Shown: positions 10,931 through 22,103 of the stretch, in pieces
Layout of the letters: each line of letters opens with the position of its first letter
Numbering within the stretch: the stretch's first letter is position 1
From: Micropterus salmoides
Taxonomy: Eukaryota; Chordata; Actinopteri; Centrarchiformes; Centrarchidae
Assembly: GCF_014851395.1 (NCBI RefSeq)
Contig: NW_024041484.1
Span: 3,055,015-3,119,014, forward strand
Direction of reading: 5' to 3'
Length of the DNA stretch: 64,000 bases
Position numbers and translations under genes: made by a program
Notes under the pieces: model-generated
Databases searched by the model: none
Told to the model about the DNA's origin: nothing
What the model saw: the letters and a program-made list of their open reading frames with translations, nothing else

Positions 10931-11141
10931 CAACATACAGAGCGCCTGCTGAATAGAAAAAAGCTAATGATGAGTGTGTACAGGTGTGCTTTATACTCCT
11001 CCGGTTATTCTGTCACAACTTACCGTTCTAGCAACAAGCCAATAGGATTGGAGTGATTTCATTCACGTTCAGACCTGCTTCGCCTTGAGGCGTTCCCATT
11101 GTGTTGTAACCGACGCAGTTCGAGTTCCCTCCAAGGGGAAC

Positions 11142-12625
11142 CACAGCTGATGTTTCCAAGTTGTGGTGATCTTTTTGTCCCATTTGAGGGAATGATGAGG
11201 CTCTTTCTAATTCTTTGACCTGTGTATATTTGGCTGTATGAGGATGTTTTCCGTCCTGTGAGAGCTTGGTACAACCCAGCTCAAAGCTCATAAACCAGAT
11301 GGTTTTAGTATATTAAAGTAATTTATTCGTGCAAAGAGTTTAACAGAACAAATTTTCAACCAACAGAAACAGGCAAGTGGGTGCTGCATAAAGAATATAA
11401 CAAAGGAGGAGATCTGTAGGAACGAGATTACTAACAGCTAAAACAAAAGCATGAAACAAAAACCCTCTCTGCTTACTTCAAACCAAACACAAAGAGTGCA
11501 GCACCCCTAAACCTAGTGACACTAACATAAAGAGAACTACGGGTGTGCAAACAGAGTTAGTATTAAAGCTAAACCCTGGATCGGTTTCTGAGGAGAGGAC
11601 ACAGACAGATTCAGTTTATACCCACCACTGAGGCCCCATCCACACTACTGCCTTTTGCTACGTTTGCACCTCCCGTCCAGACTAAAACGGAGAAGTTTGG
11701 AAACGCTGCCAACTCTGTTTTGCGTTTCAAAACTCTGGAGGGCGTGTTAGTGAAGATGGCAGAATATATTATGTACCGTGCAAATAACACTTATCTGTCT
11801 ATTCTTGTACTGTGCATTTCGCCGTTTACTTTGCAATGACTCCCAGTCGGATTTCCGCCGCCCTACATTCAGTAACAGTCCCAGGTCCTACACAGCGTCC
11901 ACTGCGTTGACTTTTGCTGGCCGAGCAGGCTAACCTCTGATGTAGCCCTCCGCTAACGTGAATGGAGGTAAAATTGTAAACGTGCAGCTGGTGTAGCCTT
12001 TTCAAATGATATCGACCGAGTGGATCACATTCTGATAGTGAAACGAGTCATTTTGCTCGGGTTGCGATAGTCTAGTATATTGATCCACCGTGTTACAGCC
12101 GCCGTTTTGGCCGCTAGTAAAAGTTACTTCAAAGCACAGGCACTTCCTGTCGGCTGGGAGGCATTGCGAGGATATCCAGCCGACCAATCATAGAGCTTAC
12201 GGTCTGCGTCGACTCAATGTGTAGTTACATTTTTGAGGATGTGCACGCCAGACTACGCCGTAGGTGACGCAGAAGTATAAATTGCACTTCCATTGCATCA
12301 TACTCTAACCCGTGCTGTTTGGCAGTGTTGTGTAGACAACCACAATTTGGGCAACCTTTTCTGGCCTATACAGCAGTCCTCCTCCAGAGCAGTCCAAACA
12401 ACAGAACCAACTCTTCAGGACGCTCAAAGTTTGCTCCACAATATTTCTTGTGCGAACATGGGCCACATTGTACCTATGCTCTTCTGCAGAGGTCGGGTTC
12501 AGTACAGGTGTCAAAATAAAGCGCTGTAGAAGATATGCGCCATCACCTTAAAACATAAAAACGTATGAACCGATGTGACACAAACTTGTTTTCTTTCATG
12601 TAAAGAGGGGGATTTTTCCACACAT
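11142..12625. other. Unassigned region, possible DNA-transposon remnant
   Basis: No gene is recognisable. The stretch from 11630 to 12290 begins with 'gaggccccatccacac' and is richer in CpG than its surroundings, like the ends of non-autonomous fish DNA transposons. I could not pair two termini, so this is only a suggestion. Confidence 0.35.
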
Positions 12626-13030
12626 TACAGTTTTTCTCAAATGCTAAAACACAAAAGCCAATCCTCTAAACCAAATGACCAGTTGTCTAAACACATTTAC
12701 TAAATCTAGCCATCATTTTCCAATATCATAAACACATTTCACATGAAGACACAATTCACAAAACACAATCCTCCGTTCACATAAATCTTAACACATTTTT
12801 CCTTGCTAAAACACAAGTTGCAAAAGAACTCTGCTCATATTCTCAAATGAAAGCTCATGTGATGCAAAATGCTTGCCACAGTCAGCAATATTTGAACAAA
12901 ATGAACACACCTGGCGTCATTCATTACACACAACGACTCAAAATTGAAAACACCTGTTGCTAATGCTGTGACCACATGTATAAAAGCAAGTTCAGAGTGC
13001 ACAGTTTGCTGAAGATTCCAAACAAACACA

Positions 13031-14394
13031 ATGGATGAAGGCAGAGTCAGGGGAAGAGGTAATCGAGTCAGAGGAGGGAGAAGAGCAGGCCAGGGAGGAA
13101 GAGGAGCAGGCCAGGGAGGAAGAGGAGCAGGCCAGGGAGGAAGAGGAGCAGGCCAAGGAAGAAGAGGAGGCCAACAAGGGAGAGGAGAAGGTCCAGGAGG
13201 GAGAGCAAGACAACCTCGCACCATTATTACGGACGAGATGCGAGCAACAGTCATTGACCATGTCATTGTCCATGGCATGACAATGGCTGAAGCAGGACTA
13301 AGAGTCCGTCCAAACCTGAGTAGGTTCACCGTGGCCACCATTATCAGGGCATTCAGACAACACAACAGGTATTGTACTCTATTGCTTTCTTTGTCACAAT
13401 ACAATTTTACAAGCCTGTGAAAGTAGTCTATTAGTTTCAAATCAGTTGTTACTGTATTGTAAAACATGTCAATTGACAACACGTTTCTTTCTTTAGAGTT
13501 GAAAGAATGCCACATAGAGGTGGGAGGGTTGCCATATTTACAGCGGCACAAGAAACCCTCATTGTGGATATGGTTCGTGAGAACAACCTCATCAGACTCC
13601 GGGAGATCAGAGACAAAGTCATTGCCGATAATGTGAACTTTGAGGGCATTGATGATGTCAGCTTGGCCACAATAGACCGAGTTCTCCGGCGCCAAAAGAT
13701 GCGGATGAAACAAGTCTATAGGGTTCCCTTTGAGCGAAACTCTGCACGACACGTCCTACGACCTACGTTACGAGTATGTGCAAGTAAGTATACATCCATG
13801 TTCACAGTACAGTTACTGAACATACTGTGTTGCTCAGTGGCCTACATTACTTCTGGACAATACTATGCTACCTGATTGACTGTTGTTCTGAACACCTGTG
13901 CACTTTCACATTTTCACAGAGGATATTACAGTTGGACGCGATGGCCAGACCTCATGAGTACCTCTTCCTGGATGAGGCTGGCTTCAACCTGCAGAAACGA
14001 AGGCAAAGAGGCCGTAACATCATTGGCCAAAGCTAAAAGAGATCCTCCTGGACCACCAACACCATCCTGGGCCCGAACATCCCATTTATGTGATCATTTG
14101 GGACAATGTACGCTTCCACAGAACAAACCAAATCAGAGAGTGGTTCACCACCAACAGTAACCACTTTTTAAACGTCTGTCTGCCACCCTACTCCCCTGCC
14201 AACCATACACTAGAGAGAACCTCCTAAGGGCAATGGAGCTGGCTTGTGTTGACATCCCAGTGGAGAAATTCCAAGGATGGATCCGCCATTCCAGGGCGTT
14301 TTTCCCGCGGTGCCTGGCAAGAGACAATATAGCCTGCGATGTGGATGAGGTGATGTGGCCCGATGCAGCTCAGCGACATGATGCCGCACAGTGA
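13031..14394 (+). pseudogene. IS630-type transposase, three exons, decayed
   Basis: Exon 1 (13031-13368) encodes a Gly/Arg-rich tail and the start of a helix-turn-helix ('MTMAEAGLRV', 'FTVATIIRAFR'). A GT-AG intron (13369-13496) joins it in frame to exon 2 (13497-13783). A second intron (13784-13919) leads to exon 3 (13920-14394). The first catalytic Asp is in 'FLDEAGFNL' and the second in 'WDNVRFH'. Family members have about 100 residues between 'RGRNIIGQ' and the second Asp; here most are missing and the frame stops. The block after 'LPPYSP' that should carry the third catalytic acid is also deleted, although the C-terminal 'GWIRHSRAFFPRCLA' survives. A one-base shift lies before intron 2. 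It is inactive. Confidence 0.88.
13085..13185 (+). repeat. 21-bp tandem repeat encoding a Gly-Arg-rich tail
   Basis: Four to five copies of a 21-base unit ('ggaagaggagcaggccaggga') encode repeated QGGRGAG heptads in the transposase frame. Such RGG-like tails are typical of this transposase group and probably bind nucleic acid. The count varies by slippage. Confidence 0.9.
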
Positions 14395-14876
14395 TTGTGG
14401 TGTAAATAAAATAAATAAAAAAAACTTCACACCCTGATCATGTTTTCAAGAGTACTGTTGTGTGCAATAGATTCTGTTTTTGCACTGAGTTGTGTTACAG
14501 TAGTGTACAGAATTTACTATAGATTTATACTCTTCATATGAAACTCACAAATCTAAATGCCCAATCCTCTGCAGAGATCTAAGAAGATCCATTATTGTAA
14601 AGTTTCTAAAAATATGCATTGGCAGTTATGAAACAAAGAACCTTCTCACAAATTGAGCATTGTGTTTTCAATTGTTTTGCTGTAGTGTGTAATGATGTGT
14701 ATAGTGTTTACATTTTTGAAAGCTTCGAGCTGCTCTTTTGGTGTGAAAGTTTGAGTTTTGAAGGGAGAAGGTGTGGTTGTGTTTATGTAGCTTTAGAAAA
14801 GGGTGTTGTGTTTAGACATTGGAGAACATGGACGAAACGTTTGTGAAATGTGTTTTAGCATTTGAGAAAAACTGTA

Positions 14877-15440
14877 ATAGAATAGATTCACCTAGAAGCC
14901 AGCCAACTCCATACTTGCCATCCCTCAACTTGGGAAAAAGAGCACTGTTCCTAAAAATAAAGGGAGTTGTGCACTGAGCTGGGATATTTGGCTACAATGT
15001 TCTAAATGACACCTCACAAATAAACTGCACATTTAAGGTATGTGTGCTTTCCATTCCTGTACACATACTCAACATTAACACACTCGTGCTTCACAATATC
15101 CCCACACAACCTGACACATCGAGGCAAACCGATCAATGGAAATCACAGCTGCCTGGGGTGACAAGCGCACACACTATTTAGCCGCAGTCGCTGTCAGTAG
15201 CTGTCACTTGATTGGAGGAATCCACCACCGGCCGCCCCAATCATCGAGCCCAGCCAGACAACAGGAGGAGACAACGTTGTTTGGTCAACAGCTCGTTAGT
15301 GTACAGCAACCTGTACACCTTCACTCAGAACAAGGTCACATTGCATGTAGTAAATAAATGTATTTGCATGTTACCCTCCCATTACTACAAATTTAAACAC
15401 CCTAAATTGCATATTCATTAAGGCAAAAGTAGTAAATGAA
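14877..15440. other. Unassigned interval
   Basis: No gene or repeat that I recognise. Two overlapping short frames at 15136-15421 have no motif. Confidence 0.4.
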
Positions 15441-15446
15441 CAGGCG

Positions 15447-15790
15447 CTATCTTGCACTTTTGAAAGACGACTTATTCTGAAAGCCACTGCAATTTACTCG
15501 TGCATCTTTAGCTTGGTGACCATTGTTTGCCAAATGTTGCAGTCTTACCATGTCTCTTTCACATGCCTCTTTTGAATGTGAGCATATCATCAAATCATCA
15601 ACACACTGGAGAAGTGAACTTCCACCTGGCAAAGTTAATCTTCCCAGGTCTGCATTAAAAAACAGAAGATTCACAGTAACTTTTGCTTAAATTGAGATAT
15701 GTTATCAATGCAGCATTCACAGCCTGTATGTCTTGTACCAACGGCATTCGTACAGCTGGCCGAGATCTCTGGGTTTTGTTTTTATAACTG
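15447..15790 (-). pseudogene. Endogenous retrovirus pol scrap (reverse transcriptase)
   Basis: Minus-strand frames hold two recognisable RT landmarks. One is the 'LVQDIQAVN' motif near 15715-15740, which matches the (R/L)VQDLRxVN stretch of retroviral RT. The other is the catalytic loop written 'CVDDL' (usually Y-V-D-D) at about 15590, followed by 'SKEACERD..LQHLANNGH', also typical of gamma/epsilon-type retroviral RT. The region between the two is mostly missing and the frame changes, so this is a small dead relic. It lies downstream of, and in the same orientation as, the LTR-like repeat ending at 17352. Confidence 0.7.
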
Positions 15791-16839
15791 TGAAGATAGG
15801 CGTGCACACTGGTGATGTTGTGCACAGAACAATAATGTTTTAACAATGACTGAAAGAAGAAGTTATTCCATGCTTTGCTTTCCAGATCAGGGGACACTGC
15901 TGTTTGCATTGAAGATAACCAGATCTGCCCCTTTAATGATCTGCTTTTAGCTCACAGTGCTGGTGGGAATCACAGTTGTTAGACATGTCTGTGTGAAAAC
16001 ATAGCTATGAGTGCACTAATTGTACACTCAGTTGCACATGAAAATGTGTTTCAATGTTTTAAGTCTGTGATTCTAGACATTTGGTGATTCAGTCTCACAC
16101 CCCTGAGGATCATCTGCGGCTGTCTTCAAACAGGGATTTTCTCTTTTTGCCCAACCTTGCTACATTGCAACACTGCCCAATCCAAGTACCCAGATGTTTC
16201 CATTGCAAATCTGTTGGTTTGACCAATGTGGAGCTGAATCATAAACTTCATATAGTATAGTATACTGTATAGTTCTGATTCTGAGTTACTGTAAAAGCTG
16301 GCTTGACTCCAGTGGCTCATGTACAGCTGTGGTTATGCTGGGAAAGTGAGCTATATTCCTGGGTTACAAGTTGAATGTTGAATAAAGTATATGTGGGTAG
16401 ACTAACTTCTTATCTTAAGCTAGGTTTAAGATTACAGTGGCCAGATAAAACTACAAACAAAGATGTGAGCTCAAGGGTATTTAAGGGCCAACCTAAGGCT
16501 AAAATGATGGTGAAGTTCGTTTTGTCAGCTAGCCAAATGAGGAGGAGTTTTGGGTATGGAGGGAGGTTTTTGCTCTCTAAACTCTATTCTTTGGTCTGAA
16601 TGAATACATGGTGTGGAACTAGGGTTGTTTCAATGTACATAGTTGAATAAGAATCATCAAGTTCTGCCTATAGACGACTGATAGTCGAAACATGTGTTTT
16701 GTACACGGCGATTGCGAGCCGGGGCGGGGGGGTTGACACATGGTAGCTTGAGAAGATGCAGAGCTGCAGTCACTTTTCATTCAACTTACACTGTAAATTT
16801 CCAGCTAAACTGACGCTTATTGTTGACCCTTCTCTCTCT

Positions 16840-17352
16840 CTCACCTAGAACTCCTAGACGAATTTAACCAAGTTAGTATCGTATAACGTGCGCTTATTAG
16901 TTCTCTTTCTCCCTATGAATCAAATTCTCCCCACAAGAGAACTCAGTTTACATTGAACTCCACAACATTCTCATTGTTTGCATCATGTTTGTTTAGCCAT
17001 TGTTTATTTCTTTGATGTATATTTAACCGCATTTATATCTACCTTTAGTTAGTTAATAAATTTCAGCGTAATCACAGGAACTGTGTGTGTGTATTATTTA
17101 ACTCCAGGTCACTGTAACGGAGGACTTACTCCTTTGATATGAGATTGACTGATTGATTTAAGATAATTGAGTGATTATTAACTAACTGATCACTAGTGAA
17201 TAATTGTATAATTATTAAAACCCATACCTAGGGAGTCCTGAAGGCCCTGGGCGAACGGAATTCAGGTGGTGCCCTGCGAAATGAGAGTTTATGAATAATA
17301 TTTCTTAATATTAATATTCATTATTTGTCTTACAAAAGTAGGTATGCTACAA
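16840..17352 (-). repeat. LTR-like repeat, degraded copy of the 36606-38116 family
   Basis: Read on the minus strand it starts TGTAGCA at 17352 and follows the first part of the plus-strand element at 36606 onward: 'cagggcaccacc', 'ataattatacaattatt', 'cagttagttaataatc', 'ctcaattatcttaaatcaatcagtca'. Similarity fades below about 16840. The 3' boundary is not found. Confidence 0.65.
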
Positions 17353-20300
17353 CCAAATATCTATCTTTTAATCATTATTCAACATATTGCTTATATCATT
17401 GTTAAGCTCTGTGTTTTGAAGATGGAAGTATGTTGCACTTCCCTTGTCTCACTCACTGTTGTTACTAAAGGGAGAAAGGCTCCAGTTTTCTTCTTTGTGA
17501 CCTGATAGCAAGAGCGTTGGGATCACAACTTATTTGACAACACATCACACGCTACGTCTTCACATGCGCACTGACTTAGGGTTACATTTGGATTTATTCA
17601 CGCTCTTTAAAAACATTTATTGAAAGTTTTTTTTCCTTTTACATGTTTATTTACAGCATTAAATGTGTAAATTTACATTGTAATAGGCTGTTTATTAATT
17701 ATTGGGAGAAAACTGGTAGTCAAATCAGACGTCGAGCACCCCCACATCGCCAAAATGGCATGATCCTCGTTTCACTGCGAAGCTTTGGCTGTGACTGAAT
17801 CAGGCTCCGCCCATCGAACCATCGAATCTTTAAGGGGGTCAGCCCTATGTGGAACTAACATGGTCTTCTCCAGTTTTCTGAATTTTATTTAAGATGAATG
17901 TGCAAAATTCATATACTTCACTACATTACTATGGTCAGTAATTCAAACTATTAATATTATAGTGGTTTTAAGGGAAGCATGATTGAACTAACTATTTTAG
18001 CAGCTCATTCAATCGTAATGTGACATTCCTGATTTCTAACATTATTATTTCAGACATTAGTGGCCTGAGGTTACACAACACAGTTTGCTTTACATAATAC
18101 AATTTGGAATAGCCACAATCTTAACACAGAATAAAACAGTTACTTAACTGAAAAATATCTCTTTCAACTTTTATCATAGTTACCACCATCAGGTTATTAA
18201 ATTCAGACAGCAGCCACTTTAAACAGGATTTTATCAATAGTTTACATGATAAAGTATTTAATAAAGTATTTATAGTATGCTGATATGCAAGCCAAACTAC
18301 AGAGCAAAATTACACTCTGAACCAATCTACAGTGCAGTACCAGTAATTAGTGTAGTGTAGTGTATGCAAGTCTTCAAATTCAATAAAAAAAATTTATAGA
18401 GTGCCAATTCATAAGAAAAGTTATCTTATTGCACATTTCATATAGAGCAGATCTAGACCGTACTCTTTGTAATATTATTTACAGAGACCCAACAATTCCC
18501 ACCATGACCAAGCACTTTTAACGGGGGAAGAAGAAGTCAGTTTGCAGATCTGGAGGAGTCTCAGGAGGTTTAAGAACTCCCCCATGGAGCTCAACAGAGA
18601 GAGAGAGAGAGAGATTTTTCCTTGACAGAGCGCCACCTTGTTTTACCGCCAGCAGTGACAAGGTGACCTTGCAGGGTTGAAACCGTATCAGACATCTCTC
18701 TGTGGAACAGTTGCCATGTCACCCTGGCTGAAAAAGAGTCCTTCCGTATTCTGCTCACACTCCTCCATCATTGTGTGTGAAATAAACTGAAAATCTAAAT
18801 TAATTCCTGGGAGAATCACTGCCACGCACAGTAAATTTCTCTTTATCTTGTCCTGGTCACAGCTGGATTTTCCATTTCATGCACTTTATCAATGTACATC
18901 TGTTGAGATTCAGAGCACGAGGCTGCCATCCTGCTCCCCCTCAAAAACTAGCCTTTATTCTTATATTCTTAATATTAATCTCATAAGGTGTTGATCTGTA
19001 AAGCATGAAGTCATTTTACTGTATTAAAAAGGTCAGCCTCTATAATTATGAATCACTGAATTGTACACAGTGTACAATTGTGCAGTTTAACTTGTTACCA
19101 CATTTGGTGACCACTCCACTGGCATTCTTCTTACAAGCATTCATGGAGTTAATGGAACACGCCGACTGTGCCATATTCATCAACCGTTAAATTGCCTCAC
19201 ACGAATAGTGAAATTGTCTGTGTAATGCAATCAATTAAGAGATACAGTTTGGAAAGTGGAAAAGTTCACACACTACTGAACATTTTTCCTGCTCTTCATT
19301 GTCCTATTTTTTCTCTGAAAACAGAATATAATTGTACTCAAAGCCTTTTTTTGATCTGAAAGGGACATTACTGTGAGGTAATTCTCTTCAGTGAATGGAT
19401 TCCCAGTCCTGCAGCCACTCACTGGCTCTGGGTTCTGAAAATCTGCCCTGCTGCTGACTGCTGGACTGGTGCCACAACAGATTCATCCAAGACTACTCAC
19501 TGGACCACTTTTAGCCTGCAGAAACTGGCAGTTATATAGTACTGTATACAAATCAGAGTCACAGGCTCTGGATTTTGTGGTGGATTTAAGCTGGTGCAAG
19601 TGCATGACTCAATAAGTAATCAGTAATCATGCAGATGGAGCCTCTGATTTTACTGTACATGGTAAAGCTCCTTCCCATCCCTCAGTAGGCCTATCTGATA
19701 CAGTGGCTGTTAATGGTAAAATTACTTCAGGACTACACTAAATAAAACACTGTGGGTTATTCCACTTTGGCAGTTCTCTCATTATCCTAAAGCTAATAGC
19801 ATGCCAGAAGAAGGAAAATTACCATGGAGAATATTTTGCATATATGCAGCCAAATAAAATAGAACTCAGTAGGCAGACATTGCAAATAGCTCAGGACTGA
19901 ATAAAATTACTGGCAAGACAAATGCCATGTTTACAACCAGAAAACGTGGCTGTGCCACCAAATTAATACCTGCAGGAGTTTGTCTACAGCTCTTGTCCAT
20001 TTCTCAATGCATAAATATGCTCCCAGATGCATATTTTTCCACCTGAAGGGAATATTAAGCACTCCATTTGTGTGAATTAGTATTCCGTTTTGCATGCCAA
20101 TGCAAGTTCTGTGCAAATGTCAAACTGGCCTCTGCTGTTGTGTATTCCTCTTAAACGCATAATAATGACCTAATTAGTTCAGTCTTAATCTGATCAATGT
20201 TAAAGCCTTAAAGACGATCACACTCCAATACTTGACTTTTTGGGATTAATAACAAGGCAAATTGGTTTTGCATTTGTGAAATCTTGCAATCATACAGTAT
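17353..20300. other. Unassigned region with one L2 3'-end fragment
   Basis: No gene is recognised. The only clear component is an antisense L2 3' end at 18386-18690. Short frames at 19005-19359 and 19931-20116 show no motif. Confidence 0.45.
18386..18690 (-). repeat. Antisense L2-type LINE 3' UTR fragment
   Basis: The phrases 'agagcagatctagaccgtac' and 'cccaacaattcccacca' are the complement of the L2 3' UTR seen at 6935-7035. A GA tract at 18597-18615 corresponds to the L2 CT tract. It is more diverged than the copies at 5225 and 56674, so probably older. Confidence 0.75.
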
Positions 20301-20535
20301 TGTTACACACTCCCCCATTCTTGTGTTCTCTCTCTCTTCTCTGTCTCTCAGGTTCTCCTGGTCAGTTGATTAGTGGGTGGCCCTGCCCCATATTTAAGGG
20401 AGGCTGGAGGAGAAGGAGCTCTCTCTCCCCAGACCCCCATCGTTTTGGTTAATGTATGCCATTTGTTTTGTAAAAAAATAAATAGTTTGCTTTAAAAGTT
20501 TGAGTCAAGTTATTGTTTTTGTTGTGGCCGTAACA
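20301..20535 (+). mobile_element. Small solo LTR
   Basis: This 235-bp unit begins TGTTAC and ends GTAACA. It contains a TATA-like 'catatttaaggg' at about 20389 and an AATAAA at about 20479, the order expected of an LTR. The flanks are gtat and gtac, an imperfect 4-bp target duplication. No internal retroelement region is adjacent. The alternative is an unrelated AT-rich sequence with chance termini. Confidence 0.55.
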
Positions 20536-20739
20536 GTACAGACATCTACATGCTTTTCAGTTGTCTACACATGCAGCTACAGTGTTGACTTTGGTCAATC
20601 ATGATTGGAGTATGTTCAAACCAACAAGTACACCTATATTGGAATGCTATTTGACCAAAAACTTTATTTACCTTTATTTAGGACAATGTTAGCATAATGC
20701 AAACTAAAATAAAGTTTAACACCAGTTTGCCTGTTGTTT

Positions 20740-21069
20740 GAAGCTGTGTTGTATCTTGCACCCTCCCTGTTTACCTGTATTTTCCCTGTCTTCACAAACT
20801 CACCACCAGACCTCTTGCACCAAACCCCAGAAACACCCAGTTCACTCTGCCTGCCTGCCATCAACCGGACCAGTTCCTGAAACATTATTCTTGCTCTACC
20901 GCCTGCCTTGCTCTGCCCACTCTGTTTGGAACTAGGACTCAAATCAAACCCCAGCCCCACTCACCTGCCACCAACACTGCCTCAAATTATTATTAATAAC
21001 CTTAATTCTTAATTTGTCTCCAGTCTGCTTTTGTCTGAGTCTGAAGCCTGACAGTACAGTCCAGCCAGA
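20740..21069 (+). repeat. Probable LTR and leader of a Ty3/Gypsy element
   Basis: The C-rich segment ends 'ctgaagcctgaca' followed by 'gtacagtccagccagaatg', the arrangement that precedes gag in fish Ty3/Gypsy elements (an LTR end, a short leader, then the gag ATG). The 5' boundary is not clear. Confidence 0.5.
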
Positions 21070-21420
21070 ATGAACCCAGCAGACCTGGAAACGCCACGCC
21101 ATGCTGTTGTTTCACAGGGCTCCATACTGGGCCAGCACAACATCACGCTCCGGGGAATCATGGGAGAACTGCAAGATCTTTCTGACAGAGTAGCTGACAG
21201 ACCCAGCTCAGCTCAGCGGCCAGCACCAGCCTCTCTGCCCGCCCAGGAACCACAGGTCTCCCCACCCGAACAGTATGATGGCAATTTAGGTAAATGTAAA
21301 ACGTTCCTAAGGCAGTGTGGTCCAAGTTTTTGATCTCCAGCCTCTGACCTACTCCACTGAGAGAGCCACAATAGCTTACCTGATCGGGTTGAAGAGGTTC
21401 TGGAGTGGGCTTCGATCCAT
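21070..21420 (+). pseudogene. Ty3/Gypsy gag N-terminus, truncated
   Basis: The ATG at 21070 starts 'MNPADLETPRHAV', and 'SQGSILGQHNITL' and 'EQYDGNLGKCKTFLRQC' follow. This is the N-terminal signature of gag in fish Ty3/Gypsy elements, where gag forms the capsid of the retrotransposon particle. A stop follows the 87th codon. Similarity continues past it ('LPDRVEEVLEWASIHA' in another frame), then ends at about 21420. No protease, RT or integrase follows, so this is a 3'-truncated relic. Confidence 0.7.
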
Positions 21421-22100
21421 GCATTGATTTCAAGGGTGTGAACAATGTAACTGTTAAAAACAAGTATCCACTACTATTATGAAAGTGCTAATAAACTCTG
21501 CATTTGAATCTCTCCAGGGGGCCGCCATCTTCAAAACTGGATCTTTGCAATGCCTGGTTCGGATCTGTGAATGGGATGAGTGGAAGACAGCGTTCAACAC
21601 CCCCCTCAGGCATTTTAAACAAGAGTGAATATATCACAAACCTCTGCTATGTAGAACTCAAATCCTTTAACCTACTTTTTGATGATTATAGTTATAGGTA
21701 ATCCAAATTGTTCCAAATTGATAGTCATGTATATTTTATGAGACGATATTAGGTAATTGGCTAATAATCCGCCCGAGGTGAATTTAACACAAGTTAAATT
21801 CTATAATTAATTATTAAATAATATTAATTATAATAATTATTGTTACTATTATTTAATACAAATATTGATGCCATTTAAACCCTAATTCCCAACATTAGCG
21901 AGCATGCAAGCTAAGGTTAGTCAGCCAGCTACAACTCAGCCTCAGCTGGACTGACCTATAGGCTCACTAGTCACGTTGCGTAGGGCCCTGCAAATTAAAC
22001 AAGGCCTCGTGTCACCCTCATGTCAAAGCAAGTGTTCACAACTTTGATGAGTGGATGGAGAGCAGATTGGCCCCCAGTCATAACAGACTTTATGAGGACT
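21421..22100. other. Unassigned, very AT-rich in the centre
   Basis: The stretch at 21780-21880 is almost entirely A/T. There is no recognised gene or element. Confidence 0.4.
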
Positions 22101-22103
22101 GAA

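Larger units (their letters stand above)
7139..11141 (-). mobile_element. DIRS-like tyrosine-recombinase retrotransposon, copy A
   Basis: Minus-strand element bounded by 50-bp inverted terminal repeats (7187-7236 and 11092-11141, about 47 of 50 matching). Outside the left repeat lies the palindromic block 7139-7186 that resembles the internal complementary region of DIRS elements. Reading on the minus strand, the order is leader, gag, RT/RNase H, tyrosine recombinase. Relative to copies B and C it has lost several blocks: about 190 bp in gag (also missing in B), about 200 bp near 9531, about 285 bp of RT near 9156, and about 410 bp between RNase H and recombinase near 8348. DIRS elements integrate through a circular DNA intermediate by a tyrosine recombinase and make no target duplication; none is seen. 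Confidence 0.9.
12628..14874 (+). mobile_element. IS630/Tc1-mariner-superfamily transposon with TA target duplication
   Basis: The 2.25-kb element is flanked by TA on both sides (12626-12627 and 14875-14876). It has inverted ends: left 'cagtttttctcaaatgctaa' and right its complement ending at 14874, matching over at least 28 bases. Inside is a single plus-strand transposase gene with two GT-AG introns and an A-rich AATAAA cluster at about 14405. TA duplication and the DDE signature ('LDEAGFNL', 'WDNVRFH', 'LPPYSP') place it in the IS630/Tc1/mariner superfamily, in the intron-bearing fish group with a Gly/Arg-rich N-terminus. Confidence 0.9.

Noticed and set aside
13035..13280. Glu-rich frame 'EEEEQAREEEEQ' overlapping the IS630 transposase, and the minus-strand 305-codon frame at 12835-13752
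   Set aside because: Both arise from the 21-bp tandem repeat read in other frames. The RGG frame is the one continuous with the transposase.
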